A program made the position numbers and the translations under genes. A model generated the notes under the pieces. It made no database searches. It was not told the origin of the DNA and saw only the letters and a list, made by a program, of their open reading frames with translations. Source: Curtobacterium salicis (GTDB lineage: Bacteria > Actinomycetota > Actinomycetes > Actinomycetales > Microbacteriaceae). From it: a stretch of DNA of 64,000 nucleotides. This document shows positions 17,762 through 24,683 of this stretch, in pieces. Location of the stretch: positions 558,001 to 622,000 of the forward strand of contig NZ_JAAOYO010000001.1 of assembly GCF_011759505.1 (NCBI RefSeq), written 5' to 3'. The stretch's first letter is position 1. Every line of letters starts with the position of its first letter.

Positions 17762-17802
17762 GGCCGATCCGTGGCCGGGTGGTCGAGCGATCCGTGCTCG
17801 AC
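17762..17802 (-). promoter_or_regulatory. Twin hairpins with ACGGATC loops in the flgB leader
   Basis: On the minus strand GTCGAGC-ACGGATC-GCTCGAC (17802-17782) forms a 7-bp hairpin, and GGCC-ACGGATC-GGCC (17776-17762) forms a second, 4-bp one. Both loops are the same seven bases and expose GGA; the two GGA triplets are 23 bases apart. ANGGA in a hairpin loop is the known CsrA target pattern, so these are candidate CsrA sites. The first hairpin begins at about the predicted transcript start. Confidence 0.5.
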
Positions 17803-17807
17803 AGGGG

Positions 17808-17836
17808 CTATCGGCGCAGCGTCCGAGCGGTGTTAG
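17808..17836 (-). promoter_or_regulatory. Sigma-28-like promoter of the flgB operon
   Basis: Minus strand: CTAACACC, 13 bases, GCCGATAG. The -10 is one base from the sigma-28 consensus GCCGATAA. The -35 half matches those found before fliC and flgN in this window. Confidence 0.6.
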
Positions 17837-17868
17837 TGCTCGCCCCGAACGGGGGCCGGTCCGTCCGG

Positions 17869-18195
17869 CTAGGCGCTCGCGTCGAGGTAGACCGCGGTCT
17901 GGGGGGTGCGCGTCGCGTCGACGGCGCGGAGCGCGCCGAGGTGCTCGAGCGTCACCCGGCGGGCGTCCTCGAGGGCGGTGATCCGGTCGCGCTGCGCGGC
18001 GAGCAGCCGGGAGGCACGCCCCACCAGGTCGCGCGGCACCGGTCCCAGCCCGGTCGGCTCGGTCCAGGTGACGGTGGTGTCGGTGGCGGTGGCGCTGGAG
18101 TCGAGCGTCGCTTCGAGGTCGGCGAGGACCGCCTCCCAGCGAACGCGTGCCGCCGCCAGGTCGACCGACGTGCGCGTCTCGGACTCAGGCGACAC
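17869..18195 (-). CDS. Small helical protein after fliS, FliT-like candidate
   Basis: The 108-residue protein follows fliS with an 11-base overlap (GTG start at 18195). Its two helical stretches (VDLAAARVRWEAVLADLEATLDS and RDLVGRASRLLAAQRDRITALEDARRVTLEHLGAL) suit a small export chaperone. FliT, the chaperone of the cap protein FliD, normally sits in this place after fliD-fliS and has this size. No residue motif proves the call, so it remains a positional inference. Confidence 0.6.
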   Translation of the reverse strand: MSPESETRTSVDLAAARVRWEAVLADLEATLDSSATATDTTVTWTEPTGLGPVPRDLVGRASRLLAAQRDRITALEDARRVTLEHLGALRAVDATRTPQTAVYLDASA

Positions 18196-18667
18196 CGAGC
18201 GCCCCGCCGACGGTGTGCTGCGGCGCCACCGGGGTCGCGGGCAGCGAGGCCGCGGCGTCGTGCCAGGCCTGCCGCAGCGGGTCGAGGATCCGGATGCAGT
18301 CGCGGGTGGCCTGCACGTCGCGGTGCACGTTCGCGGTGATGAGCGACGTCGACGCGTAGTTGTACACGGCGAGCAGCCCCTCGCCGCCGTCCCACACGTC
18401 GATCTTCAGCGTCGAGGAGAGCTCGCCGACGATGGCCTGGGCGTGCAGGAGCTGCTCGCGGGCGGCGTCCCAGTCAGCGGCGACCTGGGCGGTCTCGGCG
18501 CGGTGCAGGTCGAGCAGCAGCCGGTCGTAGAGCATCGTGACGAGCTGCGCGGGCGTCGCCGACAGCACCGCCTCGTTCGTGTACTGGGCGCGACGCTGGT
18601 CCGTGACGGTCCGGGGCTTCGCGGCCTGCCGGAAGGCGGCGGAACCGCTGAGGTCGAAGGCGTTCAT
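18185..18667 (-). CDS. fliS: Flagellin export chaperone FliS
   Basis: The 160-residue protein has the FliS core YTNEAVLSATPAQLVTMLYDRLLLDLHRAE at residues 29-58, which binds the C-terminal helix of flagellin and keeps it unfolded for export. A second conserved stretch is LAVYNYASTSLITANVHRDVQATRDCIRILDPLRQAW. It starts 17 bases after fliD. A C-terminal tail of about 20 residues extends past the usual end. In FliW-CsrA systems, FliS competes with FliW for flagellin, which is relevant here. Confidence 0.94.
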   Translation of the reverse strand: MNAFDLSGSAAFRQAAKPRTVTDQRRAQYTNEAVLSATPAQLVTMLYDRLLLDLHRAETAQVAADWDAAREQLLHAQAIVGELSSTLKIDVWDGGEGLLAVYNYASTSLITANVHRDVQATRDCIRILDPLRQAWHDAAASLPATPVAPQHTVGGALGVA

Positions 18668-18684
18668 GACGGTTCTCCTGCGGC

Positions 18685-20085
18685 TCAGTTGGACAGCGAC
18701 GCCAGCTGACCGGCGAGCCAGCTCGACTGCGACTGCAGTCCGCTCAGGCTCGTCTCGAGCGCGGCGTACTGCGTCTGCAGCGTCGCCCGGCGCATCGTCA
18801 GTCGGTCGGTCCACGAGTCGATCTGCGTGGTGAGGTCCTTGACCACGGACTGCTTGCCCGTGATCGCGGTCGTGATGGAGCCGGTGTACTTGTCGCTGGC
18901 GGCGGTGGCGGCGTCCGAGACGGCCTTCGCCACACCGGCCATGATCGCCTGCGTGCCGACCGGGTCGGCGGCCAGGGCCTTCTGGAACGCTGCGGCGTCG
19001 AAGTCGAAGTCGCCGTCCTTCGAGATGACGATGCCGATCGACGACGGGGACTTCCCGTTGACCGGGGTCGACATGGCGCTGGTCAGCCGCTGGACGGCCG
19101 ACCGCGTCGTGGCGTCCCCGAGCAGGACGCCCGCGGTCGTGCTCGTCGTCCCGTTCGTCGGGCTGGTCGTGCTGGTCACGCCGGTGTTCGACGCGTAGTA
19201 CGACGTGACGGCGTTCAGCGCGTCGACGAGCCCGGAGGCCACGGCCTGCGCCTTGGTGCTGTCCCGCCCGACCGTGATCGTGGTCGGGTCGGTCGACGCC
19301 TTCGAGACGGTGACGCTGACGCCGGGCAGCAGGTCCGCGAAGGTGTTCGTCGCGCTCGTGACGGTCTGCGCCGCCGCCGTCCCGGCCCACAGCGTGACGG
19401 ACGCGTCGGCGGCCGGGGTCACGACGGCTGCGCCGGACTCGGCCAGCACGTCCGTCGCGGTGCCCGCGGCGACGTCCGCCGCGGTCCCACGGTGCAGGGT
19501 GAAGCCGTTCGCTGCGCCCGTCGCGGTGCTCGTCACCTGCAGTCGGTAGAGCTTCGTGCCGCTGGCGTCGGTCCCCGCGGCGACCTTCGTGGCGGTGACC
19601 CCGGCTGCGGAGCCGTTGATCGCCGTGACGGTGTCGTCGAGCGAGCCCGATGCCGGCGTCACGGTCGTGCTCGTGCCGTCCGGCTTCGTGAACGTCAGCG
19701 CCGACGCGGTGTCCCCCCAGGACGACATCGCGGCGGTGACGCCGACCTGCGCGGCAGCCGTCCGGCCGACCGTGAAGGACACGGACCCGGCGGTGGCGGT
19801 CGCACTCGCCGAGACGGTGGCGTTCGTGGCGCTCGACGACGCCGTGTACAGGTCGAGCGAGCCGGGCTTCGCGGCGGCTGCGGCCTTCGTGGCGAGGGAC
19901 TGCACGAGCCCGTTGATGGTCTGCAGCGACGAGATGAAGGAGTTGGTCGTGGTGACCTTGGCCTTGAGCAGCGTCTGCGGCACCTGCTCGACGCTCATCA
20001 GCGAGTTGATGAGGTCGGTGGTCTTGAGGCCGGAGACCAGGCCGTCGATCGCGAGCGAGGTGCTCGTCGCGGACGTGGTGGACAT
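18685..20085 (-). CDS. fliD: Flagellar cap protein FliD
   Basis: The 466-residue protein has the FliD N-domain (LAIDGLVSGLKTTDLINSLMSVEQVPQTLLKAKV, residues 11-44) and C-domain (IDSWTDRLTMRRATLQTQYAALETSLSGLQSQSSWLAGQLASL). Ala/Thr/Val-rich repeats lie between them. It forms the pentameric cap that folds flagellin at the filament tip. The ATG at 20085 has a GGGGAG ribosome binding site. A hairpin separates it from fliC, so it may need its own promoter or read-through. Confidence 0.94.
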   Translation of the reverse strand: MSTTSATSTSLAIDGLVSGLKTTDLINSLMSVEQVPQTLLKAKVTTTNSFISSLQTINGLVQSLATKAAAAAKPGSLDLYTASSSATNATVSASATATAGSVSFTVGRTAAAQVGVTAAMSSWGDTASALTFTKPDGTSTTVTPASGSLDDTVTAINGSAAGVTATKVAAGTDASGTKLYRLQVTSTATGAANGFTLHRGTAADVAAGTATDVLAESGAAVVTPAADASVTLWAGTAAAQTVTSATNTFADLLPGVSVTVSKASTDPTTITVGRDSTKAQAVASGLVDALNAVTSYYASNTGVTSTTSPTNGTTSTTAGVLLGDATTRSAVQRLTSAMSTPVNGKSPSSIGIVISKDGDFDFDAAAFQKALAADPVGTQAIMAGVAKAVSDAATAASDKYTGSITTAITGKQSVVKDLTTQIDSWTDRLTMRRATLQTQYAALETSLSGLQSQSSWLAGQLASLSN

Positions 20086-20122
20086 CGCTGGCTCCCCGGT
20101 GGTCGGCGGCTCGGAGTGGAGG

Positions 20123-20144
20123 CGGACCGACCGAGGTCGGTCCG
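20123..20144 (-). repeat. Inverted repeat upstream of fliD
   Basis: CGGACCGACC, two bases, GGTCGGTCCG gives 10-bp arms 38 bases before the fliD start. It could be an operator or a leader hairpin of a fliD transcript. Its loop has no GGA, unlike the other flagellar leader hairpins. Confidence 0.45.
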
Positions 20145-20156
20145 AGGGGGTGGACT

Positions 20157-20195
20157 CCACCACCGAGGAGCACCCGAACGGCTCCTCGGTGGTGG
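20157..20195 (-). terminator. fliC terminator hairpin
   Basis: A perfect 15-bp stem (CCACCACCGAGGAGC at 20157-20171 with its complement at 20181-20195) and a 9-base loop start 12 bases after the fliC stop. It would limit read-through from fliC into fliD. Confidence 0.75.
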
Positions 20196-20207
20196 CGACC
20201 GGTGCGA

Positions 20208-21413
20208 CTAGCGGAGCAGCGACAGGACGCCCTGCGTGCTCTGGTTCGCCTGCGCGAGCATCGACGTGCCGGCCTGGCTGAGGATGTTGTCGCGCGTGTA
20301 CTTGACCATCTCCTCCGCCATGTCGACGTCGGTGATGCGGGACTTCGCCGCGGTGAGGTTCTCCTTGGCCACGTTCGTCACGTTGATGGCGTGGTCGAAG
20401 CGGTTCTGGATCGCACCGAGGTTGGAGCGGGCCGACGAGACCTTGGCGATCTGCTCGTCGATCAGCTTGATCGCGGCCTGGGCGTGATCGGCGGTGTCGA
20501 ACTGCACACCACCGGTGACCGTGGCGCCCTTGGCACCGGCAGCGAGGCCGGCGGCTGCGGTCGCGTTGTCGGCGTCCTCGAGCACGCCGCCGTCCTTCGC
20601 GGAGACGACGATGCCGGTGCCGGCACCGTTCGCGTCCTTCTCCACCGAGACGGTGAACTTGGCCGAGAACGCGTCGTCGCGCGAGAGCGCCGCGGCGTAG
20701 TCGTCGACGCTCGCGAACGTCGTCTGCGGGTCGCCCGCCTTGTCGGTCAGAGCCTTGGTCGTGACCGAGGTCTTGGTGCCGTTGGCGTCGGTCGAGACGA
20801 AGGTCGCGGCCTTTCCGTCGAGGTCTGCGACCGTGACGGCGAAGGACGAGCCGGTCGCCGCGATGTCGCCGCCACCGAGCTTGGTGGTGATGGCGGAGAC
20901 GTTTGCACCCGACAGGTCGACGACGATCTGGCTGCTCTTGTCGCCGTTGGCACCGACCTGGAAGGCGAGCTTGCCGGTGCTGCCGTTGGCGGAACCGTCG
21001 AGCAGGTTGATGCCGTTGAAGTTCGTCGACGACGCGATGCGGCCGAGTTCCTTCTGCAGCTGGTCCGACTCGGTCTTGATCGCCGCACGCGACGTGTCGT
21101 TGTTCGAGTCGTTGCCGGCCTGGACGGCGAGGTCGCGCATGCGCTGGAGGATCGAGTGGGTCTCGGTGAGGCCACCTTCAGCGGTCTGCACGACGGAGAT
21201 GCCGTCCTGCGCGTTGCGGGCGGCGACCGTGAGGCCACCGACCTGGGACTTCAGCCCCTCGGAGATCGACAGACCGGCCGCGTCGTCGGCAGCACGGTTG
21301 ATGCGGAGGCCGCTCGAGAGCTTCTCGAGGGACTTCGACAGGTCGTTCTGCGTCGAGTTGAGGTTCCGGTACGTGTTGAGTGCCGAGAGGTTGGTGTTGA
21401 TGGACATACCCAT
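20208..21413 (-). CDS. fliC: Flagellin FliC
   Basis: The 401-residue filament protein has the conserved N-terminal coiled domain (INTNLSALNTYRNLNSTQNDLSKSLEKLSSGLRINRAADDAAGL) and C-terminal domain (GAIQNRFDHAINVTNVAKENLTAAKSRITDVDMAEEMVKYTRDNILSQAGTSMLAQANQ). A variable, exposed Ala/Thr/Asp-rich middle of about 190 residues lies between them. The ATG at 21413 is favoured over one two codons later because ACGGAGGA ends seven bases before it. It is transcribed from a sigma-28-like promoter and ends at a strong hairpin. It is the only flagellin gene in the window. Confidence 0.97.
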   Translation of the reverse strand: MGMSINTNLSALNTYRNLNSTQNDLSKSLEKLSSGLRINRAADDAAGLSISEGLKSQVGGLTVAARNAQDGISVVQTAEGGLTETHSILQRMRDLAVQAGNDSNNDTSRAAIKTESDQLQKELGRIASSTNFNGINLLDGSANGSTGKLAFQVGANGDKSSQIVVDLSGANVSAITTKLGGGDIAATGSSFAVTVADLDGKAATFVSTDANGTKTSVTTKALTDKAGDPQTTFASVDDYAAALSRDDAFSAKFTVSVEKDANGAGTGIVVSAKDGGVLEDADNATAAAGLAAGAKGATVTGGVQFDTADHAQAAIKLIDEQIAKVSSARSNLGAIQNRFDHAINVTNVAKENLTAAKSRITDVDMAEEMVKYTRDNILSQAGTSMLAQANQSTQGVLSLLR

Positions 21414-21420
21414 GATGTGT

Positions 21421-21464
21421 TCCTCCGTGAAACTGGGCCGATCGTCAGCCCGTCCGTGGGCTGA
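21421..21464 (-). promoter_or_regulatory. fliC leader with loop and SD ACGGA sites
   Basis: Minus strand: TCAGCCC-ACGGAC-GGGCTGA (21464-21445) is a 7-bp hairpin exposing GGA in a 6-base loop. The Shine-Dalgarno segment ACGGAGGA (21428-21421) repeats ACGGA 29 bases downstream. One hairpin site plus one site on the ribosome binding site is the layout by which CsrA represses hag in Bacillus. A CsrA switch is inferred. Confidence 0.55.
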
Positions 21465-21473
21465 CATGTGTCC

Positions 21474-21501
21474 CTCTCGGCCGTACGGCCGGAGGCGTTA
21501 G
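21474..21501 (-). promoter_or_regulatory. Sigma-28-like promoter of fliC
   Basis: Minus strand: CTAACGCC, 12 bases, GCCGAGAG. The spacer contains the palindrome CGGCCGTACGGCCG. The predicted leader is about 54 bases. Confidence 0.6.
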
Positions 21502-21540
21502 ACGATCCGTCGGACGATTTCGCCCGCGGACCGTCGACGG

Positions 21541-22359
21541 TCAACTGGCCGCGACGACGCCCGCCGAGGTCGCGTCCTGCACCGCGCGGGTGATGCCGGC
21601 GGCCGCGTTCGTGGCGACCCGGGCCAGGTAGGCGCTCCGTCGGGCCGCGGTGGTGCGGGAGGCCGGCTCGGGGATGGCACCGTCGTCGCCGTAGTGCTCG
21701 GCGAGGCCGTCGCGGAGCAGCCGCATCGCCTCCGAACGCTGCTGCGAGACGGCGGAGTGCGTGATGCCGAGCTCAGCCGCGACGTCGGTGACGGTGCGGT
21801 CGCCGAAGTACACGGCCTCGACGATCAGGCGCATCCGGTCGGGCAGCGCCTGCACGGCGGCCACCAGGTACCGGCGCTTCTCGGCCTCGAGCAGGTCCTC
21901 GCCGGGCAGGGGCAGGTCTGCGGCGACGGTGTCGTGCACGGTCTCGTCGATCGGGCTGACGGTGCGTGCGGCGTCGGTCAGTGCGTCCACGGCGGTCTGG
22001 CGGTCGACGCCCATCGCGTCGGCGATCTCCTGCGGGGTGACACGGCGACCGAGTCCGGCGGAGAGGGCCTCCTGCGTCGCGAGGGTCTCGCGGATGCGCT
22101 TCCGGGTGCCGCGGCTGGCCCAGTCGCCTGCGCGCAGGTCGTCGGCGATCGCGCCGGTGATGCGGGTGCGGGCGTAGGCGCCGAACGGCACGCCGAGCGT
22201 CGGGTCGAAGGCGTCGGCGGCCTGCACCAGGGCGACGGAACCGACCTGTCCGAGGTCGTCGCGGCTGAGGTGCGTGGCGCGAGCGCAGGTCTCGGCGACG
22301 ATGTAGCCGACGAGCGGCAGGTGCTCGACGATCATCGCGTTGCGTGCGTTCCGGTCCAT
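21541..22359 (-). CDS. fliA: Flagellar sigma factor FliA (sigma-28)
   Basis: The 272-residue protein has sigma region 2 (MIVEHLPLVGYIVAETCARATHLSRDDLGQVGSVALVQAADAFDPTLGVPFGAYARTRITGAIADDLRAGDW) and region 3. Region 4 carries a helix-turn-helix (ALPDRMRLIVEAVYFGDRTVTDVAAELGITHSAVSQQRSEAMRLL). A C-terminal extension of about 45 residues is unusual. It should direct transcription of late flagellar genes, and the window holds matching promoters. No flgM anti-sigma gene is visible nearby. An AGGGGA ribosome binding site precedes the ATG. Confidence 0.93.
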   Translation of the reverse strand: MDRNARNAMIVEHLPLVGYIVAETCARATHLSRDDLGQVGSVALVQAADAFDPTLGVPFGAYARTRITGAIADDLRAGDWASRGTRKRIRETLATQEALSAGLGRRVTPQEIADAMGVDRQTAVDALTDAARTVSPIDETVHDTVAADLPLPGEDLLEAEKRRYLVAAVQALPDRMRLIVEAVYFGDRTVTDVAAELGITHSAVSQQRSEAMRLLRDGLAEHYGDDGAIPEPASRTTAARRSAYLARVATNAAAGITRAVQDATSAGVVAAS

Positions 22360-22390
22360 GGTGTTCCCCTGGTCGTCCTGTGTCGACTGA

Positions 22391-22402
22391 CCCGTCCGTG
22401 GG
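22391..22402 (-). promoter_or_regulatory. ACGGAC-loop element in the fliA leader
   Basis: Minus strand: CCC-ACGGAC-GGG plus one wobble pair. The 13-mer covering it (plus strand CCCGTCCGTGGGC, 22391-22403) is identical to the hairpin core in the fliC leader at 21449-21461. It lies about 32 bases before the fliA start. Confidence 0.4.
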
Positions 22403-22478
22403 CATGACGAGCACCGGCGTCGGGACCGCCGGATACGTCGAAGAACCGCCGGGATCCGTCCCCGCGGTGCACCCGCGC

Positions 22479-22504
22479 CCCTGGACGCGAGCCCTGGACG
22501 CGAG
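22479..22504. repeat. 13-bp tandem repeat before fliA
   Basis: CCCTGGACGCGAG occurs twice in direct succession within the predicted fliA leader. It could be a regulator site or simple slippage. Confidence 0.6.
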
Positions 22505-22522
22505 CCGGGGGTTGTCCCCCGG
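22505..22522 (-). promoter_or_regulatory. G-rich hairpin in the fliA leader
   Basis: CCGGGGG, four bases, CCCCCGG form a perfect 7-bp stem just downstream of the predicted fliA transcript start. It could protect the RNA end or attenuate transcription. Confidence 0.4.
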
Positions 22523-22536
22523 TGCTGATCTCGAAC

Positions 22537-22563
22537 CTATCGGCTGCCTGAGGACGGAGGGAG
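22537..22563 (-). promoter_or_regulatory. Possible sigma-28-like promoter of fliA
   Basis: Minus strand: GCCGATAG is as good a -10 as that of flgB, but the -35 (CTCCCTCC, 11-base spacer) matches the other sites only in part. It would make fliA autoregulated with a leader of about 170 bases. Confidence 0.4.
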
Positions 22564-22667
22564 TCCCTGTCCGTACCCAGTGCGGGGGTGGGTACAGGCC
22601 AGGCCGGTCCGCACTTCGGCGGACATCGGACAGTTTGTCCCCCGATCGGAGGACGTCGTGCTCCGCG

Positions 22668-22695
22668 CTTACGCCTGGGCCGCCTCCGTCGATAA
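22668..22695 (+). promoter_or_regulatory. Sigma-28-like promoter of flgN-flgK-flgL-fliW
   Basis: CTTACGCC, 12 bases, GTCGATAA. The -10 differs from GCCGATAA by one base, and the spacing equals that of fliC. Confidence 0.6.
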
Positions 22696-22716
22696 CCCCT
22701 GGTGACCGCAGCCGGC

Positions 22717-22728
22717 GGTCGGATGACC
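22717..22728 (+). promoter_or_regulatory. GGAT-tetraloop hairpin in the flgN leader
   Basis: GGTC-GGAT-GACC lies 13 bases before the flgN start, next to the GGAGGG ribosome binding site. It is a weak 4-bp stem but places GGA in the loop, like the other flagellar leaders. Confidence 0.3.
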
Positions 22729-22741
22729 CCGGAGGGAGCTG

Positions 22742-23227
22742 ATGAGCGTGAACGACCTGTCCGCAGTCCTGTGGCGCGAACGCGAGTTGCTCGAACTGCT
22801 CACGTTCAAGCTCGAGGAGGAGCAGCTCCTGCTCGCCGCCGGGCGCTCCCGCTGGATCTCGCACGCCAGTCGTGAGGTCGAGCAGGTCCTCGACCGACTC
22901 CGCACCACCGGCCTCGAGCGCAGCGCCCAGAGCGCCGCCGTCGCCGAGGAGTGGGGCATGCCCTCGGACGCGCCCCTCCGCGAGGTCGTCGCCGCAGCGC
23001 CGTCCGGTCCGTGGGGCGAGATCCTCGCGTCCCACCTCAGCGCGATGCTCGAGCTCACCACGCGCATCGGGTCGCTGCGGGACGAGAACGACCGCTTCCT
23101 CCGTGTCGCCGCCCAGGCCACGCAGGAGACCCTCGCCGGCACCGTGACCGACCCCGACACCTACGACGCCACCGGTTCGTCCGGCACGACCACCGACGGC
23201 GCCCGACTCTTCGACGGGAACCTGTAG
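22742..23227 (+). CDS. flgN: FlgN-type chaperone of hook-filament junction proteins
   Basis: The 161-residue protein is helical, opening LSAVLWRERELLELLTFKLEEEQLLLAAGRSRWISHASREVEQVLDRLR, the usual FlgN pattern. It escorts FlgK and FlgL to the export gate, and both genes follow directly. Translation starts at the ATG at 22742 with a GGAGGG ribosome binding site; the gap to flgK is two bases. The C-terminal 25 residues are Thr/Gly/Asp-rich and probably disordered. Confidence 0.88.
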   Translation: MSVNDLSAVLWRERELLELLTFKLEEEQLLLAAGRSRWISHASREVEQVLDRLRTTGLERSAQSAAVAEEWGMPSDAPLREVVAAAPSGPWGEILASHLSAMLELTTRIGSLRDENDRFLRVAAQATQETLAGTVTDPDTYDATGSSGTTTDGARLFDGNL

Positions 23228-23229
23228 CG

Positions 23230-24681
23230 ATGGTGAGCACCTTCGGCTCCCTGCAGACCGCGTACTCCGGGCTGGCCGCTGCCCGCGCCGGTCTCGACGT
23301 CACCGGCCAGAACATGGCGAACGTCGGCACCGCCGGGTACACGCGGCAGCGGATCGTGCAGATCGAGGTCGGCGCCCCCGCCCAGACCGGCTTCGTCCGG
23401 GGCACCGCGGCACTCGCGGGCCAGGGTGTGTCCGTCGACGCGATCGCCCGACTGGCGTCCTCGACCCTCGACACCCGCGTCCGGTTCTCGTCCGGCGCGG
23501 CCGCGTACGCCGACACCCGCGCGAGCGCCCTCGACCAGCTCGAGACCGGACTGCACGAGCCCGGCGCCGACGGACTGTCCGCGAAGCTCGACGGCCTCTG
23601 GTCCGCCTGGAGCGACCTCGCCACGCACATCGACGACCCCGGCTCCGCCAGCGCCCTGATCGGAGCCGCGAAGACCGTCGCCACCGCCCTGTCCGCCGGC
23701 TCGTCCGCGGTCGACGCGCAGTGGTCCGCGACCCGCTCGACCCTCGCCACGCAGGTCGGCCAGCTGAACGACGCCGCGAAGCAGGTCGCCGACCTCAACG
23801 GCGCGATCCGCACCGCGGTGGCCTCCGGCGGCACGGCGAACGAGCTCCTCGACCAGCGTGACCAGCTCACCGGGGCGATCGCGACCATGACCGGCGCGGC
23901 CGTCCGCGACAACGGCGACGGCACCGTCGACGTCGTCATCGGCGGCAACCCGCTCGTGCAGGGCACCACGGCACGCGGCGTCACGCTCGACGGTCCGCCG
24001 ACCCTCGACGCCATGAACACGACCTCCGGCACCGGGCAGCCGACCGCGCCGTCGCTCCGCTGGGTCGGTGGCTCGGTCGGCCCGGTCGCCCTCGACGGCG
24101 GCTCGATCGCCGGCGGGCTCTCCCTGCTCGCCCCGGCGAACGACGCCCACACCGGCGGCGCACTCGCCGAGGCCTCGGCGGCGTACGACCGCGTCGCGAC
24201 GGAGCTCGCGACGAAGGTCAACGCCCTGCACGCCACCGGGTCCACCCCGTCGGGTGCGACCGGCACCGCCTTCTTCGCCCTCGCCGACGGCGTCCCCGCC
24301 GCGCGGGGCCTGTCCGTCGTCCCCACCGACGCCGCTGGCCTCGCGACCCGGAGCGCGACCGGGCAGTACGACGCCTCCGTCCTCACCGCGATCGCGGGCA
24401 TCGGCTCCGGTGCCGGGGGCCCGGACACGACCTGGGCGACGTTCGTGACGGGCGTGGGCAGTGCCTCCCGGACGGCGTCGTCGGAATCGACGCTCACCGG
24501 ACTCGCCCTGACCAACGCGCGCACCCAGCAGCAGTCGAGCGCGGGCGTCGACATGGACGAGGAGAACGTCTCCCTGCTCGCCTACCAGCACGCGTACCAG
24601 GGCGCTGCTCGGGTCCTGACCGCCGTCGACGAGATGCTCGACACCATCATCAACCGCCTCGGCCTCGTCGGGAGGAGCTGA
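23230..24681 (+). CDS. flgK: Hook-filament junction protein FlgK (HAP1)
   Basis: The 483-residue protein has the N-terminal motif FGSLQTAYSGLAAARAGLDVTGQNMANVGTAGYTRQRI at residues 5-42 and the C-terminal ASSESTLTGLALTNARTQQQSSAGVDMDEENVSLLAYQHAYQGAARVLTAVDEMLDTIINRLG. It is the first of the two junction proteins between hook and filament. It begins two bases after flgN. Motifs are complete and the length is within the family range. Confidence 0.95.
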   Translation: MVSTFGSLQTAYSGLAAARAGLDVTGQNMANVGTAGYTRQRIVQIEVGAPAQTGFVRGTAALAGQGVSVDAIARLASSTLDTRVRFSSGAAAYADTRASALDQLETGLHEPGADGLSAKLDGLWSAWSDLATHIDDPGSASALIGAAKTVATALSAGSSAVDAQWSATRSTLATQVGQLNDAAKQVADLNGAIRTAVASGGTANELLDQRDQLTGAIATMTGAAVRDNGDGTVDVVIGGNPLVQGTTARGVTLDGPPTLDAMNTTSGTGQPTAPSLRWVGGSVGPVALDGGSIAGGLSLLAPANDAHTGGALAEASAAYDRVATELATKVNALHATGSTPSGATGTAFFALADGVPAARGLSVVPTDAAGLATRSATGQYDASVLTAIAGIGSGAGGPDTTWATFVTGVGSASRTASSESTLTGLALTNARTQQQSSAGVDMDEENVSLLAYQHAYQGAARVLTAVDEMLDTIINRLGLVGRS

Positions 24682-24683
24682 CC

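Larger units (their letters stand above)
22360..22741. other. Divergent regulatory region between fliA and flgN
   Basis: This 382-base gap has no gene. It holds the two divergent sigma-28-like promoters, a 13-bp tandem repeat (CCCTGGACGCGAG at 22479-22491 and 22492-22504), a 7-bp G-rich hairpin at 22505-22522 and two GGA-loop hairpins. Base composition matches the neighbours. It is the only stretch over 300 bases without a coding region. Confidence 0.7.
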
